From the NCBI GenBank assembly GCA_963728765.1, contig CAVSKX010000004.1, positions 874,333-938,332 on the forward strand: a DNA stretch of 64,000 bases, given 5' to 3'. The notes beneath the pieces were generated by a model. It was not told the DNA's origin and did not search any database. It saw nothing but the letters and a program-made list of their open reading frames with translations. The stretch's first letter is position 1; each line of letters begins with the position of its first letter. A program made the position numbers and the translations under genes. This document shows, one piece after another, positions 39,998 to 48,343 of the stretch. Origin of the DNA: AC-32 sp963728765 (lineage in GTDB: Bacteria > Actinomycetota > Thermoleophilia > Gaiellales > Gaiellaceae).

Positions 39998-41920
39998 ATG
40001 ACCGGTGTCCTCGATGACGCTCGAAAGGCAACCGGACGCCACTCGTGGCGTGAGGCGTACGAGGCATATTCGGGCGCGGACGAATCCGACCTCACTCCCG
40101 ATGACCTGGAGCAGTTCGCCGACGCGGCCTGGTGGACGGGAAGGATCGACGAGGCGATCGGGTTCCGCGAACGCTCGTACGCAGGCTTCTCGGCAGCGGG
40201 CGACACGCTCGGCGCCGCTCGTCTCGCGCTGACGCTCTCGTGGGACCACCTGAACCGGGGCGCCTTCGCCGTCTCGCGAGGGTGGTTCGCGAACGCCGAG
40301 CGCCTCCTGGAAGGCGAGCCGGAGGCGCGGGAGCACGGGTTTCTCGCCCTCTCTCGCGGAATCACCACCCTGTTCGCGGGGAACATCGAAGACGCCCTCC
40401 CGGAGCTCGAGCGGGCCCACGACATCGCCGCCCGGGCCGGCGACCGTGACACGCAGGTCCTGGCGCTCGTCGGCAAGGGCCGGGCGTTCGTGCAGCGGGG
40501 CGACGTCGAGCAGGGGCTCGCGATCCTCGACGAGGCGAGCACGTCGGCCGTCTCCGGCGAGCTACGCCCATACGCGACCGGGCTCGTCTACTGCGCGACG
40601 ATCACGTCCTGCCAGCGCGTCGGCGACTACCGGCGCGCCGCGGAGTGGACGGAGGCGGCCAGCCGCTGGTGCGAGCAGGCGGACATGAACGGGTTCCCCG
40701 GTGCCTGCCGCATTCACCGCGCCGAGATCATGCGCCTGCGCGGCGACTGGCCCCAGGCGGAGAAGACGGCGCTCGCCGCCTGTGAGGAAGTCCACGACTT
40801 CGACCGCCTCGTCACCGCGGGCGGCTACTACGAGATCGGCGAGATCCGTCGCCGTCGCGGCGACTTCGCGGCCGCCGAGGAGGCCTTCCGCACCGCGAAC
40901 GAGCTCGGTCGTTCTCCCCAGCCCGGTTTGGCCTTCCTCCAGCTGGCCCAGGGACAGGTGGAGAGCGCGGTGGCCGGTGTCACACGCCGTCTCGCGGAGA
41001 TGGACGAGCCGCTGGAGCGCGTCCGGATGCTGCCCGCGCTCGCCGAGATCGCGATCGCCGCCGCCGACCTGGACACGGCCCGCTCCGCCGCGGAGGAGCT
41101 TCAGCAGATCGTCGACTCCTACATGATCGGCGAACGGCGCGCACCGGCGTTCGACGCCACGGTGAACCTCACGCTCGGGCAGATCGAGCTCGCCGGGAAA
41201 GACTGGGACGGCGCTAGCCGCGAGCTCCAGCGAGCCCGCGACGAGTGGCGGGAGGTCGGGGCGCCCTACGAGACCGCCCAGGCGCGGATGCTGCTCGGCA
41301 TCGCCTTTCGTCACCAGGGCGACGAACACGCCGCGACGCTCGAGCTGCAGGCCGCGCAGACCACGTTCGAACGGTTGGGTGCGAAGCTCGACGAGGAGCG
41401 GGCCAAGGAGCTGCTCGGGCGGGTCGACGCGCGCCGCACGTTCCTCTTCACGGACATCGTCGACTCGACGAGGCTGCTGGAGACCCTCGGCGACGAGCGC
41501 TGGAGCAAGCTGCTCGCGCAGCACGACAAGCTCGTCCGCGCGCGGATCGTCGAGAGCGGCGGTGACGTCATCAAGCAGACCGGTGACGGCTTCTTCGCCT
41601 CGTTCGACGATCCCGGTGCTGCAATCGACGCTGCCGTGGCCATCCAGCGGGCCCTTCAGTCGGAGGTCTTCGCACCCGAAGTCAGGATCGGCGCGCACGC
41701 GGGAACCGCGTTCAAGACGGGTGCGAGCTTCAGTGACTACGGGGGCCAGAGCGTTCATGTCGCTGCTCGGATCGGCGCGGCCGCGGGCGCGGGCGAGGTC
41801 CTGGTCAGCCGGGAGACGCTCGACGGCATCGAGACGCCATTCCGCCTCTCGAAGCCTCGCGCGGCCTCCCTCAAGGGCTTCGAACAGCCGGTCGAGGTCG
41901 TCTCGGTCGACTGGCGCTAG
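39998..41920 (+). CDS. TPR-repeat protein with C-terminal class III nucleotidyl cyclase domain
   Basis: Residues 1-470 are TPR-like repeats homologous to the arm of the LuxR regulator at 33370-35010. Residues 480-640 are an adenylate/guanylate cyclase domain: RTFLFTDIVDSTRLLETLGD (metal aspartate), VIKQTGDGFFASFDDPGAAI (second metal aspartate in TGDG), IGAHAGTAF, and SVHVAARIGAAAGAGEVLVS. The lysine (VIKQT) of the purine pocket is present; the transition-state arginine is likely in HVAARIG. It should make cAMP or cGMP in the cytoplasm, with the repeats as sensor. It could in principle supply a ligand for the cNMP-binding protein of the hydrogenase operon, but nothing here proves that. Confidence 0.88.
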   Translation: MTGVLDDARKATGRHSWREAYEAYSGADESDLTPDDLEQFADAAWWTGRIDEAIGFRERSYAGFSAAGDTLGAARLALTLSWDHLNRGAFAVSRGWFANAERLLEGEPEAREHGFLALSRGITTLFAGNIEDALPELERAHDIAARAGDRDTQVLALVGKGRAFVQRGDVEQGLAILDEASTSAVSGELRPYATGLVYCATITSCQRVGDYRRAAEWTEAASRWCEQADMNGFPGACRIHRAEIMRLRGDWPQAEKTALAACEEVHDFDRLVTAGGYYEIGEIRRRRGDFAAAEEAFRTANELGRSPQPGLAFLQLAQGQVESAVAGVTRRLAEMDEPLERVRMLPALAEIAIAAADLDTARSAAEELQQIVDSYMIGERRAPAFDATVNLTLGQIELAGKDWDGASRELQRARDEWREVGAPYETAQARMLLGIAFRHQGDEHAATLELQAAQTTFERLGAKLDEERAKELLGRVDARRTFLFTDIVDSTRLLETLGDERWSKLLAQHDKLVRARIVESGGDVIKQTGDGFFASFDDPGAAIDAAVAIQRALQSEVFAPEVRIGAHAGTAFKTGASFSDYGGQSVHVAARIGAAAGAGEVLVSRETLDGIETPFRLSKPRAASLKGFEQPVEVVSVDWR

Positions 41921-41928
41921 AACGTGCC

Positions 41929-42402
41929 CTACCGGCCGGACGGCGGCAAGACGGCGCGCAGCCGCTCGAGGCTCTCGGGCGGCCAGAGCGCCTTCGTGTC
42001 GTAGTAGACCTCGAACGCCGGCACCGACTCCGGCGGCTCGACCCACGGCAGCTTCGACCTCGTGTAGATGTGGACGTCGGGCGCGACGCTGGACGGCTCG
42101 TCGAGCGTGCCGCCGCGGACGAAGCGCACCTCCGGGCGCCCGTACTCGCTGAACACCGCGACCTGGCAGGCCGGGCAGCGGGAGATCCGCTGGGTGCTGC
42201 CGTCGTCGCGGGGCACGTCGACCGGTTGCGGCTCGCCCGAGAGCAGCTCCACCCGGTCGGCCTCGATCAACAGGTTGATCACGAACGCGCTGCCGGTCTG
42301 CCGCTGGCAGTTCAGGCAGTGGCAGCAGTGGACGAACATCGGGTCGGAAGTCAGCCGGTAGCGAACCGCTCCGCAGGCACAACCGCCTTCGCACGCGCTC
42401 AT
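41929..42402 (-). CDS. GFA/CENP-V zinc-binding protein
   Basis: The 157-residue protein has the GFA zinc pattern: ACEGGCACGAVRYRL (structural cysteines), HCCHCLNCQRQTGSAFVIN (C-x-x-C) and RCPACQVAVF. Members were first described as glutathione-dependent formaldehyde-activating proteins, but most have unknown function, and the name should not be read as activity. I used ATG 42402 (MSACEGG). It is convergent with the cyclase gene by eight bases. Confidence 0.88.
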   Translation of the reverse strand: MSACEGGCACGAVRYRLTSDPMFVHCCHCLNCQRQTGSAFVINLLIEADRVELLSGEPQPVDVPRDDGSTQRISRCPACQVAVFSEYGRPEVRFVRGGTLDEPSSVAPDVHIYTRSKLPWVEPPESVPAFEVYYDTKALWPPESLERLRAVLPPSGR

Positions 42403-42465
42403 GTCAACCACCTGCAACGGCGCCGACCCCGATCGTCATCCCGGCCGCACGAGCGACCGGCTTCC

Positions 42466-44685
42466 TTACCTCGCGGGCACGGGAGGTGCCTCGGGGATCG
42501 GCTCTGTCTCGCTCGCGACGGCGACCCGTGGCAACCATTCGAGCCAGCTCGGGAGATACCAGTTCCAGTCGCCGAGCAGCTTCATGCTCGCGGGGAGCAA
42601 GACCCCCCGGATGATCGTTGCGTCGATCAACACGGCGGCGGCCAAGCCCACGCCGAACTGCTTCAGCAGGTCAAAGGACAGGGTGATGAAGACCGAGAAG
42701 ACGAGCACCATCACGATTGCGGCGCTGGTCACGACGCTAGCTGTGGTCTTGATCCCGTGCTCCACCGCCTCGTCGGTCGACATGCCGTGATCGACGCCCT
42801 CGCGGATGCGGCTGATGATGAAGACGTGGTAGTCCATCGAGAGCCCGAACAGGATCACGAACAGGAACATCGGCATGAACGACTCGATCCCTCCCGACGA
42901 GGCACCGATCAATCCGCGCCCCACGCCGTCCTGGAAGACGAGCACGAGGATCCCGTAGGCGGCAGCGACCGAGAGGGCGTTCAGCACGATCGCCTTCACC
43001 GCGATCACGATCGAGCGGAAGGCGAGCAGCATCAGCACGAAGGTCAGCGCGAACACGAAGGCGAACACGTAGGGCGTCCTCTGCCGGAACTGGTGCTCGA
43101 AGTCGATCGAGCTCGCCGTCATCCCTCCGACGCCCGTGGTCGCGTCCGGAAGTCTCCCGACAGTCGCCGGCACGAGGTCGTCGCGGAGCGTCTGGACAGC
43201 GTGTTTCGAAGCCGAGTTCGTGCCGTTGCCCGCGATCGGGATCGAGATCAGGGCGACGGTGTCCGCGCTGTTGACGTCGACCTCGATCGGCTGGAACATC
43301 TCACCGCTCGAGAGCGCCCGTCGCCTTAGCTCCACGATCGCACTCCGGGCTGTGCCCGAGCGGACATCGGGGGCCTCGACCAGAACCTCTGCAGCCAGGG
43401 CATCGCCGGGGAACGCCTTCTGGATCTTGTCGTAGGCCCTGATGACGGCGAGCGACCGTGGGTACGACTCAATGCTGTTCTGCGTCGTCTGCAGCCGAAG
43501 CGCTGGCACGGCGAGGGCGATCAGGACGCCGGCTGCCAAGACTCCTGAGAGGAGCGGCCGCCGCATGACCCGCTCGACGATCGCGCCCCAGAAGCGGCTC
43601 TCGCCGACGCGCTGATCGGGACTGCGCAGAAATGGCACGCGGCCCTTGTTCACACGGTCCCCAAGCTTGGACAGCAATGCCGGGAGCACCGTCAGTGACC
43701 CGAGTACGGAAATGGCGACGACGAGCATCGTCGCCGCGGCGAAGCCCTCAAAGGTCTTGTCGCCACTGATGAACATCCCGGCCATCGCCACGATCACCGT
43801 GAAGCCCGAGATCAGGACGGAGCGGCCCGATGTCGCCGCCGCAGCCTCGATCGACGCGGTCTCCGCCCGTCCGGCCGCGCGCTCCTCGCGTTCCCGCTTG
43901 AGATAGAACATCGAGTAGTCGACTCCGACCGCGAGTCCGATCAGCAGGACGACCGCGTTTACCGCGTCGTCCATCGGCAGCACCTTGCTCGGCAACGCCA
44001 GCAGCCCGATCGCCGCGATCACAGACGTCAACGCGAGCAGGAGGGGGATCCCGGCGGCCACCAGCGCCCCGAACGTCAGCAGAAGGATCCCCAGCGTCAC
44101 CGGGAGCGAGATCGCACCCGCCTTCAGCAGATCCTTGCCGAACTGGTCGTTGATCGCCTTGTTCGCGCTTCCACCGCCGAACTCCGCGATGGTGAACTGA
44201 GGACTCGCGCCCTGCGCATCCTCGACCGCTGCCAGGATCGGCTCGACCTTGTCCTTGGCGTCTTCGGACTTGCCGCGGATGTCGAACTCGACCAGGGCCG
44301 AGTGCCCGTCGCTCGAGACCTGGCCCGCATTCCCAGGCGCGAACGGCCCGTCGATGTTGGTCGCGTTCGGCTGCGCCTCCAGCCGCCTGACCACGTCTTG
44401 CACGGTGGCGCGGAACCGAGCGCTCGTCGCGGTCAGCGCCGAGCTCTGAACGAGCACCAGCTCCTTCGCCGGCTGCTCGAACTCGTCATTGAGGATCTGC
44501 TGGACGCGGCCTGATTCACCCGGCCCAGGCTCGTTCGCCGACAGCGACTCCGTTCCGACGATCGATCCCAGCGCGAACGCGACCACGACGAACGCCAGCC
44601 ACCCAAAGACGGCTGTCTTCCAGTGCCTCGCGCTCCACCGGCCCACCCGAGCAGCCAGGTTCTCCCTCGAGACCGACTCGGCCAT
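42466..44685 (-). CDS. MMPL/RND-family membrane transporter
   Basis: The 739 residues show the MMPL layout: one helix (about 25-45), a periplasmic loop, five helices (about 180-350), a second helix/loop (365-525), and five final helices (530-700). Motifs: LLIGLAVGVDYSMFYLKRER and FGLSMDYHVFIISRIREGVD, the pair of G-x-x-x-D-Y sites of proton-coupled MMPL proteins. These export lipids or hydrophobic molecules. It is about equal in size to the MMPL at 61820-63979 and shares those motifs, but the loops differ. Confidence 0.92.
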   Translation of the reverse strand: MAESVSRENLAARVGRWSARHWKTAVFGWLAFVVVAFALGSIVGTESLSANEPGPGESGRVQQILNDEFEQPAKELVLVQSSALTATSARFRATVQDVVRRLEAQPNATNIDGPFAPGNAGQVSSDGHSALVEFDIRGKSEDAKDKVEPILAAVEDAQGASPQFTIAEFGGGSANKAINDQFGKDLLKAGAISLPVTLGILLLTFGALVAAGIPLLLALTSVIAAIGLLALPSKVLPMDDAVNAVVLLIGLAVGVDYSMFYLKREREERAAGRAETASIEAAAATSGRSVLISGFTVIVAMAGMFISGDKTFEGFAAATMLVVAISVLGSLTVLPALLSKLGDRVNKGRVPFLRSPDQRVGESRFWGAIVERVMRRPLLSGVLAAGVLIALAVPALRLQTTQNSIESYPRSLAVIRAYDKIQKAFPGDALAAEVLVEAPDVRSGTARSAIVELRRRALSSGEMFQPIEVDVNSADTVALISIPIAGNGTNSASKHAVQTLRDDLVPATVGRLPDATTGVGGMTASSIDFEHQFRQRTPYVFAFVFALTFVLMLLAFRSIVIAVKAIVLNALSVAAAYGILVLVFQDGVGRGLIGASSGGIESFMPMFLFVILFGLSMDYHVFIISRIREGVDHGMSTDEAVEHGIKTTASVVTSAAIVMVLVFSVFITLSFDLLKQFGVGLAAAVLIDATIIRGVLLPASMKLLGDWNWYLPSWLEWLPRVAVASETEPIPEAPPVPAR

Positions 44686-44793
44686 GCCTTCCCCAATCCT
44701 CGCGGTCCGCCTCGACGATACGACGCCCTGGTCAGGGGGTCAAGAGGTCGTCTTCAGCGCACGACCGAGGTCCGGCGGCGCCCACCGAACCGG

Positions 44794-44883
44794 TCATCCG
44801 GTCGCCACATGTTGCACCGCGGTGAAGTTGCCGCGGACTACGCCGAAGGCCGCGAAGACGAGCGCGGCCTGATCGCTCGACGG
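44794..44883 (-). pseudogene. 3' remnant of a DUF202 gene
   Basis: The 29 codons before the stop read PSSDQAALVFAAFGVV then RGNFTAVQHVATG. They match the last 29 residues of the DUF202 gene at 46428-46787 (same first 16, then LGIFTAVLLVATG), with about four in five bases identical. In the remnant the substitutions put Arg, Asn, Gln and His into the last membrane helix, so it is not under selection. No 5' portion remains. Together the two copies flank the DHA2 transporter gene as direct repeats. Confidence 0.8.
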
Positions 44884-44953
44884 CGGCACAGCCGCCTTCC
44901 AGCCCCGCCGAGCCTAGCGGGATGGTGTGGCCCGCGCGGGTAGCGTGCACGCG

Positions 44954-46414
44954 GTGAGCGACACGACCTCCCCGCGCCCGCACACCGGGCGCACGCTCTC
45001 GATTCTCGGCCTCGCGGCGCTGGCCTACGCGCTGGCGCAGACGACGGTCATCCCAGCGATCCCGGACCTCATGTCCGCGCTCCACACCGACGAGAGCGGC
45101 GTTACCTGGACGCTGACGGCCTACCTCGTCTCGGCCGCCGTCTTCACGCCGCTCGTCGGGCGGCTCGGCGACATTTACGGCAAGCGGCGGCTGCTCGTGG
45201 TCGCGCTCATCGCGTTCGCGGGAGGATCGGTCATCGCCGCCGTGTCGGCGAGCCTCTGGATCGTCGTTGTGGGCCGCGTCGTGCAGGGCGTCGGCGGCGG
45301 CATCTTCCCGCTCTGCTTCGCGATCGTCCGCGACGAGTTCCCGCGCGAGCGCGTCGCGCGCGGTGTCGGACTGGTGTCGGCGATCGCGGGGATCGGCGGC
45401 GGGCTCGGTCTGGTGCTCGGCGGGCTCCTCGTCGACCACGCGTCGTACCACTGGATCTTCTGGCTCGGCGCCGCGATGGGGATCGGCGCCGCGGTCGCGA
45501 CGGAGCTGCTCGTGCCGGAGTCGCCGATTCGCACCCCCGCGCGGCTCGACGTGCGCGGCGCCATCGTGCTCGCGGTCGGGCTCGTGCTGCCGCTGATCGC
45601 AATCTCGCAGGCGCACGACGTCGGTTGGGCGAGTACCCGGACGCTCGGGCTGATCGGCGCCGGGCTCGTCGTGCTCGCGTTCTGGGTGGCGCTCGAGCGG
45701 CGTACCGAGGAGCCGCTCGCCGACGTCGAGGCGCTCGTGAAACCACCGGTGCTGCTGACCAACGTCGCGACGCTGCTAGTCGGCTTCGGGATGTTCGGCT
45801 CGTTCATCCTGATCCCGCAGCTGGCGGAGACACCGACCTCGACCGGCTACGGCTTCGGCGTCGACGCGACGCGGGCGGGGCTGCTGCTCGTGCCGGGCTG
45901 CCTGACGATGCTGGCGCTCGGACCGGTCTCGGGGATCCTCGGCGGCCGGGTCGGCAACAAGGTGCCGCTCGCGCTCGGCGGCTTCCTCACCGCACTCGGT
46001 CTGGCGCTGCTCGCCGTCGCGCACGGGAGCCAGGCGGAGGTGATCGCCTTCAGCACCGTCATGTGCGGCGGCATCGGGCTCGCCTTCGCGGCGATGCCGA
46101 ACTTGATCATCGAGGCCGTACCGCCGCACCAGACCGGCGAGGCCACGGGCTTCAACGCTCTCGTCCGCTCCGTCGGCTCCTCCCTCGGCTCGCAGGTCTC
46201 GGCGACCGTCCTCGCCGGCAGCGCGGTCGCGGGGATCTCGACCGACGCCGGGTACACGAAGGCGTTCGCGATCTCAGCCGTCGTGGCCGCCTGCGCCGGG
46301 GCGGTCGCGGTCGTGATCCCGCGCGCGCGGATTCCGGCCCGCGTGCCGACGCTGGGCGAGGTCGGCGCCGCCTCGCCACTCGCCGAGCCCGCGTACTCGC
46401 AGGAAGAGTTCTGA
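44954..46414 (+). CDS. DHA2-type major facilitator transporter
   Basis: The 486-residue protein has the 14-helix DHA2 profile. Motif A is in TPLVGRLGDIYGKRRLLVVA, motif B in GRVVQGVGGGIFPLCFAIVR, and motif C-like repeats in GIGGGLGLVLGGLLVDHASY. It is a different subfamily from the exporter at 30198. The substrate is unknown. I chose GTG 44954 (VSDTTSPRPH) over 44927 because the first helix starts shortly after. It is bracketed by DUF202 sequence on both sides, suggesting that it was inserted or that the DUF202 gene duplicated around it. Confidence 0.9.
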   Translation: MSDTTSPRPHTGRTLSILGLAALAYALAQTTVIPAIPDLMSALHTDESGVTWTLTAYLVSAAVFTPLVGRLGDIYGKRRLLVVALIAFAGGSVIAAVSASLWIVVVGRVVQGVGGGIFPLCFAIVRDEFPRERVARGVGLVSAIAGIGGGLGLVLGGLLVDHASYHWIFWLGAAMGIGAAVATELLVPESPIRTPARLDVRGAIVLAVGLVLPLIAISQAHDVGWASTRTLGLIGAGLVVLAFWVALERRTEEPLADVEALVKPPVLLTNVATLLVGFGMFGSFILIPQLAETPTSTGYGFGVDATRAGLLLVPGCLTMLALGPVSGILGGRVGNKVPLALGGFLTALGLALLAVAHGSQAEVIAFSTVMCGGIGLAFAAMPNLIIEAVPPHQTGEATGFNALVRSVGSSLGSQVSATVLAGSAVAGISTDAGYTKAFAISAVVAACAGAVAVVIPRARIPARVPTLGEVGAASPLAEPAYSQEEF

Positions 46415-46427
46415 CCGCCCTATCGAG

Positions 46428-46787
46428 TCATCCGGTCGCGACGAGCAGCACGGCGGTGAAGATGCCGAGGACCACACCGAAGGCTGCGAAGACGAGCGCA
46501 GCCTGGTCGCTCGAGGGCACGTCTTCACCGGCGGACAGCGCGCGGCCCACGTCGCGGTTGCGGACGTAGCCGTACGCGGTGCTGGCCACGCCGACGACGG
46601 CGAAGGCGATCCCGATCACCTCGTAGGGCCAGTTCGCCCCGCTCGAGAGGTCCGGGACCAGCCGCCCGGCCGCGAAGCTCACGGCGAAGCAGGTCAGGCC
46701 GGTCCGCCACCAGGCGAGGTAGGTCCGCTCGAGCGCGAGCCGGGTCCTGCGCGTGGCGTCGGCGACTTCGTGCTCGTGCTCGCCCAC
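46428..46787 (-). CDS. DUF202 (YidH-like) membrane protein
   Basis: This 119-residue protein starts with a basic/acidic segment and has the DUF202 signature RTRLALERTYLAWWRTGLTC, then three hydrophobic helices (about 28-45, 55-75, 95-117). DUF202 proteins are small inner-membrane proteins of unknown role. Start is GTG 46787 without a clear ribosome site. It is convergent with the transporter gene by 13 bases. Confidence 0.85.
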   Translation of the reverse strand: MGEHEHEVADATRRTRLALERTYLAWWRTGLTCFAVSFAAGRLVPDLSSGANWPYEVIGIAFAVVGVASTAYGYVRNRDVGRALSAGEDVPSSDQAALVFAAFGVVLGIFTAVLLVATG

Positions 46788-46829
46788 GTCTCTGCAGTTC
46801 GCCTGCAGCGGCCAAGTTCCTTACCCGCG

Positions 46830-47111
46830 TCAGCGAACGACGCGCTCGAGGCCGACGGTGCGCCGGAGACGGTCGAGCGCCCAGGCGTAGAGCGGCCAGT
46901 CCTCCGCAGGAACGACGCACAGGGCGTGGGCCCAGCCTTCGATGATCCGCCCCTCGCGCAGGAGCCGCGGGACCGTTCCCGTAGGGTACGTGCCGGCCCG
47001 GCTCGAGATCGCCGCCTCAACGTCGTCGGCTCGCGCGCGGCGAGGGCGAGCCGCGTAGTCCTGCGACATCACGGCGAGCCGGCGCAGCGCCGGGATCGAG
47101 ACGGGCTTCAT
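46830..47111 (-). pseudogene. Truncated winged-helix (HTH_42/YcaQ-like) gene remnant
   Basis: The 93 residues start like HTH_42 proteins (SIPALRRLAVMSQDYAARPR, then RADDVEAAISS) and jump directly to their next conserved box (GRIIEGWAHALCVVPAEDWP; family E-Y-W-A-H-A-x-S-x-x-P-x-E-x-x-P). The 35-45 residues usually between them, including L-Q-I-D and H-x-L-x-L-x-S-R-L-G, are missing, and so is the entire C-terminal two-thirds (usual length about 350). I read it as a decayed gene with an internal deletion. A shortened functional protein is possible, since the frame is intact from its ATG. Confidence 0.55.
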
Positions 47112-47143
47112 CCCAACCGAACGATGGCAGGCCCCGTGACCCG

Positions 47144-48088
47144 ATGGATTGTGTTGCGGTGAGTACCAGCGTCGAGGTCACTGCCGCGGAGTTCGCGGAG
47201 CTCTTTCGCAGCCTCAGCTCCTGGGGGCGGTGGGGCGAGGGGGATCAGCGAGGGGCGCTGAACAACCTCGAGCCGAGCCGGGTGGTCGCGGCGTCCCGTC
47301 TAGTGCACGAGGGGACGACCGTGACGCTGAGCTTGCCGATGAACACGCAGGCTGCGGAGGACAACCCGGAGCCGGCCGTTCACTACATGACGACCACCCC
47401 GGGCGGTGAGAGCGACCCCGGACTTCAGTTCGCGAAGGACTTCGTGGGCGCCGACTACCACAACGACGGCCACACGCACATCGACGCCTTCTGCCACGTC
47501 ATCTACGAGGGCTCGCTCTACAACGGAGCCCCGGCCGCGTCCGTGACGGCGGACGGCGCGGCGGCGGACTCCATCGATGCCCTCTCGAACGGCCTGGTGG
47601 GACGAGGCGTCCTGCTCGACATCCCCGGTCTCCGAGGAGTGCCCTGGCTCGAGCCGGGCGAGCACGTCTACCGCGGCGATCTCGAGACGGCCGAGCGCGA
47701 GCAGGGCGTCACCGTGGTCGAGGGCGACGTGCTGCTGGTTCGCACGGGCCACACGCGTCGCCTCGCCGAGCTTGGCCCGTGGGACACGACCAGCGCGAAG
47801 TCCGGGCTGCATCCGACGACCATGCCGTTCATCGCGGAGCGCGGCGTGTCCGTGCTCGGCAGCGACGGCAACAGCGACACCGCTCCGAGCAGCACCGAGG
47901 GGGTCGACTTCCCGATCCACGTCCTCGCGCTCAACGCGATGGGCGTCCACCTGCTCGACTACCTGCAGCTCGAAGAACTCCTGGCCGCGTGCGAGCGGAC
48001 CGGACGTTGGGACTTCCTCTTCGTCGCCGCTCCGCTCCGAATCACCGGCGGAACGGGCTCCCCGCTCAACCCGCTGGCTGTCTTCTAA
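47144..48088 (+). CDS. Cyclase-family metal-dependent hydrolase (kynurenine formamidase-like)
   Basis: The 314-residue protein belongs to the PF04199 'cyclase' family. The metal motif is DYHNDGHTHIDAFCHVIYEG (H-x-x-T-H-x-D-x-x-x-H), with further conserved VLLVRTGHTRR and GVSVLGSDGNSDTAPS. Such enzymes hydrolyse amides or lactones, for example N-formylkynurenine or polyketide intermediates. The long first part (DQRGALNNLEPSRVVAASRL) is typical of the larger subgroup. Start may be ATG 47144 or GTG 47159 (VSTSVEV); neither has a strong ribosome site. No pathway partner is adjacent. Confidence 0.85.
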   Translation: MDCVAVSTSVEVTAAEFAELFRSLSSWGRWGEGDQRGALNNLEPSRVVAASRLVHEGTTVTLSLPMNTQAAEDNPEPAVHYMTTTPGGESDPGLQFAKDFVGADYHNDGHTHIDAFCHVIYEGSLYNGAPAASVTADGAAADSIDALSNGLVGRGVLLDIPGLRGVPWLEPGEHVYRGDLETAEREQGVTVVEGDVLLVRTGHTRRLAELGPWDTTSAKSGLHPTTMPFIAERGVSVLGSDGNSDTAPSSTEGVDFPIHVLALNAMGVHLLDYLQLEELLAACERTGRWDFLFVAAPLRITGGTGSPLNPLAVF

Positions 48089-48195
48089 GGGAGCGGGTGC
48101 CGAGCATAGAAAGCGGCAAGGCCCTTGGCCATCGCCTGAGGAACCTGCAGGTGAAGCAGATGCGTCGCTCCAGGAAGATCGAAGGGCTCGACGTT
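48085..48195 (-). pseudogene. C-terminal remnant of an alpha/beta hydrolase
   Basis: The last 35 codons on this strand read EPFDLPGATHLLHLQVPQAM then AKGLAAFYARHPLP, the classical end of alpha/beta hydrolases (catalytic His in G-x-T-H-L-x-H-x-x-x-P, then the final helix). Everything upstream of this His region is missing and the frame becomes arginine/serine-rich antisense of the TetR remnant. It overlaps the cyclase-family stop by four bases. Confidence 0.6.
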
Positions 48196-48334
48196 CGTGC
48201 GCAGCCGACAGGCGCTCCTCGCCGCGCTCGCGCACAGCCTCGACCTCTCGACCTGGGAATCGCTCGTCCGCAGACAAGGTCTGCCTGAAGGCGACGCGAT
48301 CGCCCTCCTCGTCGGCATGGTCCGAGCTGCCTGA
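48194..48334 (+). pseudogene. C-terminal remnant of a TetR-family regulator
   Basis: The 46 codons FVRSRQALLAALAHSLDLST then WESLVRRQGLPEGDAIALLV match the last helices of TetR/AcrR regulators (A-L-x-S-x-x-W-x-x-L-R-x-x-x-G-x-x-x-x-x-A). There is no N-terminal helix-turn-helix and no start. It abuts the hydrolase remnant end to end, so this 250-base gap is made of two gene ends. Confidence 0.5.
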
Positions 48335-48343
48335 GAAGACCGG

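Noticed and set aside
44732..45616. Minus-strand frame of 294 codons
   Set aside because: It is antisense to the DHA2 transporter, and its codons are those of a shadow. The real minus-strand content here is the DUF202 remnant in a different frame.
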